Source: Pseudocercospora fijiensis CIRAD86 (lineage: Eukaryota > Ascomycota > Dothideomycetes > Mycosphaerellales > Mycosphaerellaceae). Taken from it: a stretch of DNA of 64,000 nucleotides. Position 1 is the first letter of the stretch. Each line of letters begins with the position of its first letter. The position numbers and the translations under genes were made by a program. The notes beneath the pieces are model-generated. The model was not told the DNA's origin and did no database searches. It saw nothing but the letters and a program-made list of their open reading frames with translations. The stretch covers positions 3,342,839 to 3,406,838 of the forward strand of contig NW_006921534.1 in the NCBI RefSeq assembly GCF_000340215.1. Direction: 5' to 3'. Shown one piece after another: positions 1 through 9,852 of the stretch.

Positions 1-302
1 GAAACCGTGCTGCGTTAGGAGAGACGCAAGTACGCTCATGAATTATGAACATAAACTAGTGGGGTAGCATCTTGCCTTTTTTGAAAAGATACCCAGGCTT
101 CGTTGGACACGAGCAACGTGAAAGCTTTCACTTCTGGACTGCTATTCGCTTCCAACCATCGCGCTTTCAATGATCTCACTTGTGGAAAGATTTCACATCG
201 ACTTGCTTCTGCACACCTCTACTGACGATGAATACAGATCGAAACGCGCGGTTCGGAGACTTGCGATATCATCAGTACGGTGAAGCCTTCGCAATACCGC
301 CG

Positions 303-308
303 AGATAG
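303..308 (+). promoter_or_regulatory. GATA (AreA-type) site upstream of xanA
   Basis: AGATAG fits the HGATAR core bound by fungal nitrogen GATA factors. It lies 165 bp before the xanA start and 19 bp before the TCGG-N6-CCGA element. Single GATA cores are common by chance, so the weight comes from the cluster. Confidence 0.35.
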
Positions 309-326
309 TGTGGTCCTTGCTTTTCA

Positions 327-340
327 TCGGGCTCCTCCGA
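327..340 (+). promoter_or_regulatory. UaY-type purine activator binding site
   Basis: The sequence reads TCGG, six bases, CCGA. This matches the site described for the Aspergillus nidulans purine-utilisation activator UaY (a Zn2Cys6 protein of the PPR1 class). It sits 132 bp upstream of the start of a gene that encodes a XanA-type xanthine dioxygenase, and has GATA cores on both sides. Binding is inferred. An exact 8-base match in a 470-bp promoter is unlikely by chance. Confidence 0.6.
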
Positions 341-350
341 CTTGGTCGAG

Positions 351-356
351 CGATAA
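351..356 (+). promoter_or_regulatory. GATA (AreA-type) site upstream of xanA
   Basis: CGATAA fits HGATAR and lies 10 bp downstream of the UaY-type element. Genes for purine use in Aspergillus need both pathway induction and nitrogen derepression, which this arrangement would allow. Confidence 0.35.
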
Positions 357-472
357 CGCCAGGCTCCGCATTTGGCATAAAACCAGCGAGCTCACCTTGG
401 AGATGTACAGATCGATCATTCATTCACTCACAAGACACTCACAAACCAACAACTTTAGCAATATAGAAGAAA

Positions 473-1609
473 ATGGCAATTCAAAGCAGGATCACAGTCC
501 ACAAGTTCGCAACAGAGGGCTCAAGGCTCGATTTTGGCGCAGAAATCCGCGGTGCAGACCTTGAGAACCTCGACGGAACCGACTTTGAAGTGATCCGGAG
601 AGCCCTGTACGAGAACCAGGTTGTTGTGTTCAAGGGCCAACAACATCTTTCTCCTCGGGCTCAATATGAGCTTACTAGGCTCTTCGACCCCGATTGCACT
701 TCGTACGGCCATGGGAAGACGATCGATGCGAAGCGTTCCATTCTTCATCCAGACTTGAAGACGATCCCACATCAGCCACAGGTGCAAGTCATTGGCAATG
801 GGAAGGTCTCGGAGTTTCAGGGCCTGAAGGATATCACCTTGAAGCACCCACACCATAAATCCTTCCACAAGGACGTCATTTCCGAAGAAGACGACCGCGA
901 CAACACTCGCTTCTACCGATGGCACATCGACGCCGCTCTGTATGACCTCAACCCACCACGCGTCACCAGTCTGATGGCCGTGTCTGTACCCAAGACAGAA
1001 TATCAGACTCTCCGCTACGACGACGGCTCCAACGACAAACTCAGTGTCCCACGTGGCAGCACAGTTTTCGTGAGCTCCTACAAGATGTACGACCTTCTCT
1101 CCGAACAAGAGAAAGACTTTGCCCGCACAACCAAAGTCCAGTACGCAGCGCACCCATACGTTTGGATGTCTGCAGTCAAGTCCCGCTCCGACGGCCTCGG
1201 CCTCATATCCGAAGGTCTTGAGCTCCCAAAGTCCGGACTCCCAGAAATCGATGAGAGCAAGATCAAAATTCTCCCAATGTGCTGGCGCAACCCTGTCACG
1301 GGCAAGTTAGCTCTCCAAGTCCATCCCTCTGCAGTCGAGAAGCTGCACCTCGCTGATGGCAGCGTCATCGAAGATTTAAAGGAGGTCCGGGAGATCATCC
1401 ACAGACTGCAACGTCCTGGGATTGCGCCAGAACTCGTTTACGCTGTGGATGGGGAAGCGGGAGATTTGGCTCTCTTCAACAACCATGGCGTCCTTCACTC
1501 CGTTACCGGAAGCTTTCTGCCTGACGAGGTGAGGATTTTTAGACAGTGTAATTTGGCTTCTAGTGAGGAGCCTTTGGGACCTTTGCCAGTAGTCGCTGCG
1601 GCCGTTTGA
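473..1609 (+). CDS. xanA: alpha-ketoglutarate-dependent xanthine dioxygenase (XanA type)
   Basis: Single open frame of 378 aa starting at an ATG in good context (AAAATGGC). It is a TauD/TfdA-type Fe(II)/2-oxoglutarate dioxygenase. The HxD iron-binding pair is H151-x-D153 (RWHIDAALY), the distal histidine is most likely H342 (GVLHSVTG), and the conserved C-terminal arginine region is EVRIFRQC at 352-359. The stretches YELTR, SYGHGKTIDAKRS, HPDLKT and QVHPSAV match my recollection of XanA, the fungal enzyme that oxidises xanthine to uric acid without a molybdenum cofactor. The length equals the family length of about 370 aa. The promoter carries a UaY-type site flanked by GATA cores, which supports a purine-catabolic role. 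It is convergent with the MFS gene downstream. Other TauD enzymes are the alternative, but the sequence match is closer to XanA. Confidence 0.85.
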   Translation: MAIQSRITVHKFATEGSRLDFGAEIRGADLENLDGTDFEVIRRALYENQVVVFKGQQHLSPRAQYELTRLFDPDCTSYGHGKTIDAKRSILHPDLKTIPHQPQVQVIGNGKVSEFQGLKDITLKHPHHKSFHKDVISEEDDRDNTRFYRWHIDAALYDLNPPRVTSLMAVSVPKTEYQTLRYDDGSNDKLSVPRGSTVFVSSYKMYDLLSEQEKDFARTTKVQYAAHPYVWMSAVKSRSDGLGLISEGLELPKSGLPEIDESKIKILPMCWRNPVTGKLALQVHPSAVEKLHLADGSVIEDLKEVREIIHRLQRPGIAPELVYAVDGEAGDLALFNNHGVLHSVTGSFLPDEVRIFRQCNLASSEEPLGPLPVVAAAV

Positions 1610-2050
1610 GTGAAGCAAAATGCTGTGTGTGTGGTGCAGTCTTCTTTTTGATATGTCTGGGCGTTGCGTTTTTAGGTTTCTTTGAGCAAGGCGCTGCTGC
1701 TACTGTACTACGAATGATACCCGCGGTGGAACAGATCTACCTGCACTGGAAGCAAGGCGCTGTGAAAATTGCCTCGTACATACGTCAGCAGATCTACCTG
1801 CGATTGTAAATAGATTGATAGATCGTGAGAAGAATTGAGGACCAAGTCTCATTCGTCATTATGCTATTATATACATATCTCATCATGTCATGCTTTCCCT
1901 CGTTCCAAGGGCAATCAGCCACTTCCAACGCATGAGTCCATGTACATATATATCTATTAGCGAGCGATTAGCTCTGTTTATATATGGCTTTCAGGAGGCC
2001 TTTCCTGTTCTGCAATGTCATGCCGGTTATGGCTCGTTGTGTCGAAGAAA
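1610..2050. other. intergenic, 3' ends of two convergent genes
   Basis: AT-rich spacer between the stops of xanA and the MFS gene, with TATATATA-like runs around 1865-1985. It probably holds both 3' untranslated regions. No gene is supported. Confidence 0.5.
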
Positions 2051-3965
2051 TCACTTAGGAATAGTGCTCTTTCGCCTATTCACGACTTCCTCGCCCTGGA
2101 TACTCATCATACTCTGCCTCCTCGCCTCGCCCTCCTCCTCGTCGAACGTGGCGTCGAGCATGAAAGGACTGTTAGCTCTAATGACCGGACCTTTGATCAG
2201 AAGCGCAATAGGCGCCGCGGTAAGCACCAAAGCAAGAATACCCAGCATCGTCGACGCCCAGTTGAAGCCTAGGTTGTTGTACAAAGCAGGTGTCGCCAAA
2301 GGCAGGAACGCTCCAGTGATGTTACGTCCGAAGCCCGCAGCGGACAGAGCCGAAGCGGCATACTTCTCATATGCGTCCGCAAGGTAATTGGTGACAGCTA
2401 GGTAGATATGGTAGACACCAATGCCGAAAGTGACGAGACTTATCGTCGGGACGATCCAGTGGGTAGCGTGACCAGAGTACGCGGACCAGCCGAACCAGAA
2501 CATGCTGGCTGCGAACAGAATCGAACCCGGAACTGCGAAGTAGAGACGTGCTTCCGGAATGCACTTTCCTGGCCGTTCCGCATTGCGTCTTGCTGACTTG
2601 AAGTACAGCCTATCCTGGAGGGGATTGATGGCACCGCCGATGATGGCTCCTACGCTGACCGCGAGCTGGATGAGTGTGACTTGGAAGGTGTCAAAGTTGT
2701 AGAGCTCGCTAAAGACGATGCCAACACTGCTTTGGAAAAGGAACAGGAGACCCCAAGCGAAGCTGACCCAGATGGTGAAAGATATGACGACGAACTCACT
2801 GATCAGCATTTTGGTCGGACGCATAAAGGAGAGTTTGAGCGCTTGCACGATACTCGGTTTCTCCAGCTCAGATTTTGCATAGGCATACTTCTTGGGGTCG
2901 TTGTCATCGTTGCTCAGATTTCCCTCTTTCCGCAACTTCTTCGCTTTGTTTTGTAGAATCACGTCACCGCGTGTCTCGCGCAGAATATATGCGAAGAGGG
3001 GGATGAAGCCGGTGCAGATGATGATTTGGATCCAGTAGATCCAGCGCCACCACAGGTATTTCTGGATGATTCCGCCCACAAATGGGCCCAAGGCAATGCC
3101 CACCACGCTTGTGATACCGAAAATGGAAATTGGCAAGCTCCGTTCGATATCGCCCTTCCAGATATCGGTGATGGTACCGGCGACAAGAGTAATGGCCACG
3201 GAAGATGCTCCACCGCCAAAGAATCGAGTTATCAGTATGGTAGCAAAATTCGGGGCGTAGGCAGAGCCAAACAACCAGAGGGTGAACATGATGTAGAATG
3301 CCTATCAATCATGTGTGAGCGTGAAAAGTAATGGGTTCAAGGTAGTCAACGTACCCAATAACCGGGCAGTCGACCTGTGCTTTCCGTAAGAGGCACAAAT
3401 ACCAGTGGGAAGAAGGCAGCACCCATATTCCACGAGACCAAGGCGAAAGAAAGGAACGGGAATTTATCGTCGTTAATGTGCCATTCATCCATCATCTGTT
3501 TGGATGCCGCTCCATACGCTCCAGCGGGCAGGCCGGTCAAGATAGAGCTTCGGGAGCGTTAGCAACAGATTGTATTCTTAGTCGGGGTGGCGTACACGAA
3601 GCATGTTGTTAATGTTGCAATCCACTTGCGCTTCTTGGGCCAATTAAAGCTGTATCATGTCAGAGTAATCTATTCCGCCTTGTTTTGGCCTGCCACCTCG
3701 ATTGGCTCTTCAGATAGATATCGTCTTATACATACGGGTTCTGAGGATCATCAGGCCCATTCCATTCAACCCAGAAGATCTCATGGTTATCAGGCACACC
3801 CAGCTTCTGTTTCTGCTCCTGATATATCGGGTTCCGCTGCTGCGGCTGCGGTTGGGCAAATCCGATGTGTGGCTCGGTCTCAGCATCTTTATCCTTGCTA
3901 CTCCATTCTGATGTCCCAGCAACCGAGCAGGCGCGAGCTTCCTCGAATGATACTCCACGACCCAT
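2051..3965 (-). CDS. MFS transporter, DHA1 (multidrug/polyamine-type) family
   Basis: Four exons on the minus strand: 3965-3736, 3649-3596, 3547-3355 and 3301-2051. The introns are 86, 48 and 53 bp with GTATGT, GTACGC and GTACGT donors, and joining keeps one frame of 575 aa. A hydrophilic N-terminus of about 75 residues ends in WNGPDDPQNPFNWPKKRKW, typical of fungal DHA1 proton antiporters just before the first membrane helix. Many hydrophobic helices follow, with the RFFGGGASS...GTITDIW signature, a long central cytosolic loop (about 260-305) and a charged C-tail rich in Ser/Arg. Substrate is unknown: the family exports drugs, polyamines and toxins at the plasma membrane. The ATG at 3965 is the first in frame, with an in-frame stop 51 bp upstream, but a further 5' exon is possible. 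Confidence 0.85.
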
Positions 3966-5265
3966 CGCGTTATAGGTCTTCGGGAGGGTTCTGGATGGGC
4001 AGGAATGAGAGAAATCTCAGGTACATGTAGTCATGAACATTTCAAGGTTGGAACTCTACGGAAAGACCTCGGGATTCAGTGAGCACGAGCTGCCATGAGG
4101 GTCCTCCATATCCACTTCCCCAGAAATTGGTCCATGGATTCAGGAGTCATTGTGGATTGGTACCAGTTCAAATGTTTACTCTGGAGTATTGCGTTGCTGC
4201 CTGCCCTGTAATCGAGCGATATACAGGATTACCGCGAACCGCGTAGATTCAACTACCGCTCAGGCGAATAGAAGTAGAGACTCCTGGTCTTGGAAGGGTG
4301 ATGCTCTGGAAATCTGTGGTATGTATTGCGTCGACGATTGCCAAATTTGGCTTTGCTCCACTCCTCGCGCGTGGAGTAAGACACTCCATCTCGCACGTCG
4401 GACTCGCGGAACATCATGGTCATATTGACTGCCTCCGAGAATCGCGGGACTCATACATGCTCAATTGCCATCATCCCATGACTTTAAGACTGGCTCGCTG
4501 CATCTCAGTTGCACGCCTTGATGCCAGCTCTGGATGGCATGGAGATTGATGATGTGCTTGGAATGCCAGTCGTCGAGCAGAGGTCATGGCTTGACGAGAG
4601 CTCAAATACTTTTCATTTCATCAATTCGTTCCTGGTGAATTCTTGCCCATGGTGCGACGCATGACTGCGTTGTCTTGATCTATCCCGAAGCTTCGTCGTA
4701 ATCTGCGTGAAGTACACCTGTGGTGCTGCTTGCGCCAGGAGTAAGCATAGCTCAGCATTTGCTCGCTCGTAGAACTTACTCATACTTAAAAATTGGTCGA
4801 ACGCATTCTATGGCGGCATGATGTCTCTGCTGGCCGGCTTGAATATGAGAGCCATACCATGACGCAGAACCATACTTTATCTTCAACGAGTCCTCATCAT
4901 CACCAGTCGTCTTGGAAATTCTCGGGATCATACTCTTGACATTGCGGACGCCTTAAATGGCAGAAAAATGGCTCTTGCTCCAACATATGAGATCTTGTGG
5001 CTTCTTTAATATCGCCCGCTTCTTTTGCTCTTTCTAAGATATGCTTCTTCAATGTCAAGAGAAATCCTCGCGCAGCTCTCCTTTTTTTCCTGTAGCCTCA
5101 TACATCTCAAACACCAGGCTCTTGCGAGTAAGGAGATATCGGACCGGTGACGCTCGGCGCTGCGCCTTCGGTAGTAGCAGAAGCATGACGGAGAGACGCT
5201 GCTCTAACCGGTCAAGCAATGGTCAAAAGTCGATGGGTATCATGCGTAGGACAAAGGGTAGACTC
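3966..5265. other. intergenic region without supported gene
   Basis: About 1.3 kb between the MFS start and the 3' end of the RNA-binding protein gene. Only short unrelated frames occur. It should hold the MFS promoter. No repeat or RNA gene recognised. Confidence 0.5.
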
Positions 5266-5953
5266 TCAGTATGGGTTGTAACCGCGTGCGCGACCTCGGT
5301 AGCCACCTCTGTAACCACCGCCACGAGGCATGAATTGCGGACCCCCATAGCCTCCGCGACCACCGCCGTAGCCAGGACCACCGAACCCGCCGCGACCACG
5401 ACCGCGTGGTGCGCCACCGCCGCCGCCGCCGCCTCGGCCTCCTCTGGTCATACCTGGGAGGTTGGTACGCTTTGGAACGACCTAAAAATATTGTCAGCCT
5501 GGTTATACCATGTGCTATCCTTTGTCTGCGTACCTTGATGTTGCGCCCTCGGAACACGCTCTCGTTGAGGACGAGGGCCTGCGTGACCAGGTTCGGCTCG
5601 GAGAACTCGACGTAGGCGTAGCCCTTTGGATGGCCTGTGAACTTGTCAAGCAGAATCGTCACGCGATTGATACTGCCGCAGCTCTGGAAATGCGCCTGAA
5701 TTTCTTCAGGGCTTGCGCCATAGTCCACGTTGCCCACGAAGATGCTTCGGCTGTCAATGTCCTCTTTTGACTCGCGCAAGTTATCAGTCTGCGCGTCGAC
5801 AGACGCCTGCATCTCGCGCAGCTTCGCAGCTTCTGCTTCCATCTCCTCGACGCGCTTCTTCATCGCCGCAATTTCCTCCTCATCGCCCAAGTCCTCGTCC
5901 TCGCCTTGCCTATCGAGCGCGTCATCTTCGCGCTTGTGGTCCTCGTTGGCCAT
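5266..5953 (-). CDS. pab2: nuclear polyadenylate-binding protein 2 (Pab2/PABPN1 type)
   Basis: Two exons, 5953-5534 and 5481-5266, with a 52-bp intron (GTACGC...TTTTTAG) give 211 aa. Order: acidic N-terminus (1-28), coiled coil rich in Glu (about 28-62, [18 protein letters not shown]), one RRM with RNP2 IFVGNVDY (71-78) and RNP1 KGYAYVEF (110-117), then an RGG/Gly-Arg tail (152-211) ending [10 protein letters not shown]. This is the exact layout of PABPN1/Pab2, which binds poly(A) in the nucleus and helps set tail length and exosome processing. The RGG tail is a likely arginine-methylation target. I chose the ATG at 5953 because it sits in an ideal CACCATGGCC context. An upstream in-frame ATG at 6037 would add 28 residues that do not look conserved. 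Confidence 0.88.
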
Positions 5954-6518
5954 GGTGTGAGATGAGGTCACGGATGCGCTTCTGTGTGGTGTTCCGGTGG
6001 TTAGATGATCCTGCTCTTTCTCGTGTTGTTCTGGCATAGCAACGACAACGTCTCAAGTCCGGGAAATTATATGTACACCAAGAGCTCCGCGTGAGTGGCA
6101 GATGATGCGACGTACCTGGGGCTTTTTGTGTTGCTTGAAGTGACAAATGAGTCGCAATACTCCGGCGACTTGTGTATGTGTTAGTGATGCAAGGGCAACC
6201 CAAGCGAAAAGTGTATGTAGTGTGTCAAGTTGTTGTTGCGAAAGAAGCATTTAAAGTCAAGAGAGTGCAGCGGCAGTAGCCGAGAGCTTTGGAGCTTGAT
6301 TCACCCAAGCACGTGCCAGCTGGCGGCGGTGAGGTGAATGTAAGTGAGCGATAGCTTGTGACGTGTGCTTGAGTGAGAGCGAGCAAGATCACATGTCACA
6401 TTGCGCGTGCTATCTCGAATAGGCTGGATCTTGACAAGTGTCATTCTTGTGGTGATTGTCGTGCAACAAGTCATTTGATCTGGACAATTTCTTCTTCACC
6501 ATTCCTCGCGGATGGTTC
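5954..6518. other. promoter/5' leader of pab2 gene and 3' flank of GH25 gene
   Basis: About 560 bp between two minus-strand genes. The open reading upstream of the chosen pab2 start (to 6037) may be leader. Nothing else recognised. Confidence 0.4.
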
Positions 6519-7259
6519 CTATCCACTTGCCAGCTTCTTCAGCTGCGTCATATCACCATTGAAGCGATCTGAGTCTCCTCCATAAGGATTTGAGTCCTTA
6601 TATTGCCATATCGTGTAATACGGCCATCCTCCTTGTGGAGTGCAGGGATTAGCATTGTAGCATGCCATGACGAGCGGATTCGTGTCTACGAAAGCATTCG
6701 AGTTGCCGATGCAGGAGCTCCACCAGCTTGGGCTGCTATAAATCGTCGGATATCGCCCAGTCTTCGCGTGGTAGGTATTTCTGAAAGTCCGGATCTAGAT
6801 CTGTCGGCGGAAAACTTCTTGAATTTTCGATGTTTGCTCGTCGCTTACCCAAGATACGGACTTGCAGTCTCCTTCAAGGTCTAACATCCCAGGAAGAGTC
6901 CTTCCATCATTACTCCAGCCTCCACCATTCGCGAGAAAGAAGTTAGCTTCTTGGCTGCCATCTCCTGTGCCGGAAGCAAAGTGGTAGCCGCCACGAATGA
7001 AGCCTGCGTTTGTCGCTCCTGTGTAGTGGGAGGAGAACGCAGGGTCCTTATAAGTTGTTCCCTCGGTAGCTTTGCTGTAGACGAAGCGAAGGCCACCATC
7101 ACTGTAAGCTGAGCTGAAGTCTACGCTGGATTGATAGTGCGAAATGTCAAAGCCCAGGACGGAGCTTGCGCGGGCTTCCAGTTCGAGATCGGGTTCTGGG
7201 AAGGGTGCTGCAAGGCCACTGAAAGCCATCGCTAGGGTAGATGATGCTATCAATTTCAT
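6519..7259 (-). CDS. secreted GH25 lysozyme (Chalaropsis-type N,O-diacetylmuramidase)
   Basis: Exons 7259-6849 and 6794-6519 with a 54-bp intron (GTAAGC...ATCTAG) give 228 aa. A signal peptide (1-18, MKLIASSTLAMAFSGLAA) and short propeptide ending near LEAR precede the GH25 fold. Expected acidic residues are present: D38 in GFDISHYQ, D127 and E129 in GMLDLEGD, and a C-terminal WQY...GGDSDRFNGD stretch. Other family marks are GGYHFA (90-95) and YHAKTGRYPTIY (145-156). The enzyme cleaves the MurNAc-GlcNAc bond of bacterial peptidoglycan outside the cell, so it likely acts against, or feeds on, bacteria. The ATG at 7259 is chosen because the signal peptide starts there. Four cysteines (132, 165, 182, 188) suggest disulfides. 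No transfer signal is visible beyond the bacterial affinity of the family. Confidence 0.88.
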
Positions 7260-8969
7260 CTTGGCGTGCTCCTGTGTAGGTATCCTGCTGGATTGTATTG
7301 AAGGCCCGAGAGAGGTATACTGATGCCTGTGCGATCGCTGAAGAGATGTACTTATCAGCAATTTCAAATGCTACAGCTCTCGGCGCCACTCGAAGTCCAC
7401 CTCATATCAATGTAACGCAAACAGATGCACACAGAGCTAATGGTAGCCTTTCTCGTGGCCATGCAGACACATCCATGGATCAGTGTGATCGTCCGATTCG
7501 ATATGATCTCGGAGGGTTGTTTAGAGACCACAGATATCTGTTCTGTATTACAGCCGATGTCCAGAAGAGGCAGGAGGAATTCAAAGGGCAGAAAGGAACC
7601 ACTTTCTTGTGCAGCAGTGCGAGGCAGACAAAGCAGACCAGTTCACTATCTGCCAACAGCGGATGCTAGTGAAAACCAATGGCCAATGCCGAAGGAGAAT
7701 CTAGACTTGGATCAGCTTGTAGGCGAGAAATAGATGTAGAAGGAAGGGAGCTGCATTCTAGAGTTACGCCGTCAGTCGGTCGTAAAAGGCAAGATCGTCG
7801 TATCTGCTCAGTGTAGCATGTGATAAACCCGAACAAAAGCAGAGGTTGTGCATACCAATTCAAGGGAGCACTTGCTCTGTGGTACCTCATAGCTTTAGGG
7901 CCTGAGGGAAGATCTTCTGCGGAGCGCTGTCAAAGGCAACAGGCAAGCAGCAAGCGAGCTTGTAAAATAATCTAGCTGCAAAAGTCAGCACGATCGTAGG
8001 ATGTAAGGAAAGGAAGTAGTAGAAAGAAGGCTGAACATAGAGGTGAGCATGTGCAAGGGTCAAAAGAAAAGCAAAAACAGACGATGGAGAACGTCGGATT
8101 CGAAAACGACATCCAAGTTACGGTACTGGACTAAATGAATCGTCCACCTCTCACAGTAAGGAAAGTTATCTGCTTGAGGCCCCTTGTGCCCTACCAGTAG
8201 ACCAGATCCCCAATTTTGTGCTTATTGGATGGAGTAATATTTCTTTCTAGGATACGGGTTGCATGAAGCCTGGGAAACTGCGGACTGCGCTGAGAAGCCG
8301 GGAGCTTCAGAAACGGCCACACGCATCTCCTTCAATCCTCGGTGTGGATGATAAGTCGCTTCCTGCGAAATGGCCTCGTAGCACACAAACAGGCATCCGA
8401 TTCAGCTCAGACGATAAAATTATAAATCAGTCGGCGAGTCGCCATGGATGTAGCTCCCAGGGTGCAGAGACCAAGTGGCCAGCTCTTTTGATCCATCCGA
8501 CGTCTCGCTTCAAGCTGCTCTTTTCTCAGACCGACAACCCTATTCTATGGCAGTCGATGGACGGGTTAGAATCATCATGTCTCTGTGTATTTTCTTGAGC
8601 AGACGCGTGCTATGATAATAGCGGTAGTGTTCGCATTGGTGTCGTGGTTCGCGAGCAAGCGGAGGGTGGAATTCGAGATCAAAGGGAAGGCATATGGAAG
8701 TGTTCCAATCGGTCTGAGAACACGAAAGACTGTGAGAACGTCTTACAGAGGCGATCGATGATGATGATGAAGAAGAAGAAGAAGAAGAAAAGATAGTCTC
8801 GCTTTCGCTATATGTCATGCATGCGTGTTGCAAGAAGGAAAGACCGGCAGTCGCCCAAAGCTCGATCCTCCACTTCGATCCCATCCGCCGCATCCTCAAA
8901 ACATCCTTCCTAGCTCCCATCACCCCAGCAGCACGCCAAGCAACATCATCACATGTAGACATCGAGACG
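7260..8969. other. long intergenic region without supported gene
   Basis: About 1.7 kb between the divergent GH25 and Hv1 genes, so it should contain both promoters. Open frames here (up to about 125 codons) have no recognisable domain. A trinucleotide tract lies at 8757-8791. Confidence 0.5.
8757..8791. repeat. trinucleotide microsatellite (ATG)n(AAG)n
   Basis: Four to five ATG units pass directly into about seven AAG units. It is a compound microsatellite about 180 bp before the Hv1 start, probably in promoter or leader. Confidence 0.85.
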
Positions 8970-9782
8970 ATGCTCAGCACTCAGAGACCGGAACTGCTAG
9001 GTGATCGTCTTCGATCATTTATCTGGCATCCGAACAAAAAGCCTCAGCACGTCCAGCGACCCGGTAGTGAGCAGGATGAACACAGACCACTCTTGCCTTC
9101 AGATCGAATACATTTTGTCGAACACTCAGCGAGTTCAGCAGCAGCTTCAGCACGAAAAGAGACCAAAAAATTTCTGACGAGCAAGACTGGTCATTATGCT
9201 GTTCTATTACTGGTTTCGCTCGATATCAGTTGCATCTTTGCAGATCTTCTTATCACGTCTCTGGCTTGCGAAGGCCATATTCCGAAGAAAGATGCCGATC
9301 AAGCAGGACAGGTCCTTGGGATAGTCAGCTTGGTGTTCTCATGCCTGTTCATGGTTGAGTTATTGGCTAGTATATGGTCATTTGGACTCGCGTTCTTCAA
9401 CTCGTATTTCCACTGCTTTGATGTGAGTACTTCAATGAATCATGCTGTGCTACTGAGCACACAGTCTTGTTGATCTCTAACGCTTTGTCTTTAGGCAATT
9501 GTGATTGTTGCCGGGCTGATCATCGACATCCTGCTCAGAGGAACCTTAGAAGAGATTGGCTCGATTGTGGTGGTCTTGAGGTTGTGGCGAGTGCTCAAGA
9601 TCATTGACGAGCTGAGTGCCGGTGCAGCAGAACAGATGGAGCCCCTCAGTGAACGCATTGAAGACCTTGAGAAGCAGAACAAGGACTTGCAGGAGGAAGT
9701 CAAATCGCTCAGACGCAAGAGCAAGCAGGCCCGGGATGTGGTGATGCAGCAGCCGGAGCTGCCCAGCTCCTCTAATCTATAA
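8970..9782 (+). CDS. voltage-gated proton channel (Hv1)
   Basis: Exons 8970-9422 and 9495-9782, with a 72-bp intron (GTGAGT...TTTAG), give 246 aa. This is a four-helix voltage-sensor domain with no pore domain. S1 (about 76-97) has LDISCIFADLLI with D85 at the proton-selectivity aspartate (Asp112 of human Hv1) and D92 at the Glu119 position. S2 has E130 (Glu153). S3 has FDAIVIVAGLIIDILL with D151 (Asp174) and D162 (Asp185). S4 has RLWRVLKII with R180, R183 and K186, so the third S4 charge is Lys instead of Arg. A coiled coil of heptads follows (about 198-230), the usual dimerisation region. The protein should let protons leave the cell on depolarisation. The ATG at 8970 is preferred: an upstream in-frame ATG at 8817 would add 51 atypical residues. 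It is convergent with the RUS gene, with 70 bp between stops. Confidence 0.9.
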
Positions 9783-9852
9783 TCAGGCATTTGCATGATC
9801 TCTAAAACCGGTCGTACTCCAGCTCGAGCGAATTCTGTCAGCACTCTCGTGA

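Noticed and set aside
3710..3958. Alternative reading of the first MFS exon (RRPITRWVVEY...)
   Set aside because: Only the other frame joins the following exons through PDDPQNPFNWPKK and matches DHA1 transporters. This frame also starts at GTG.
4030..5240. Short frames upstream of the MFS gene and antisense to the Pab2 gene (including a 165-codon frame at 5041-5538)
   Set aside because: The long one lies antisense to the RGG repeat exon and owes its length to low complexity. None has a recognisable domain.
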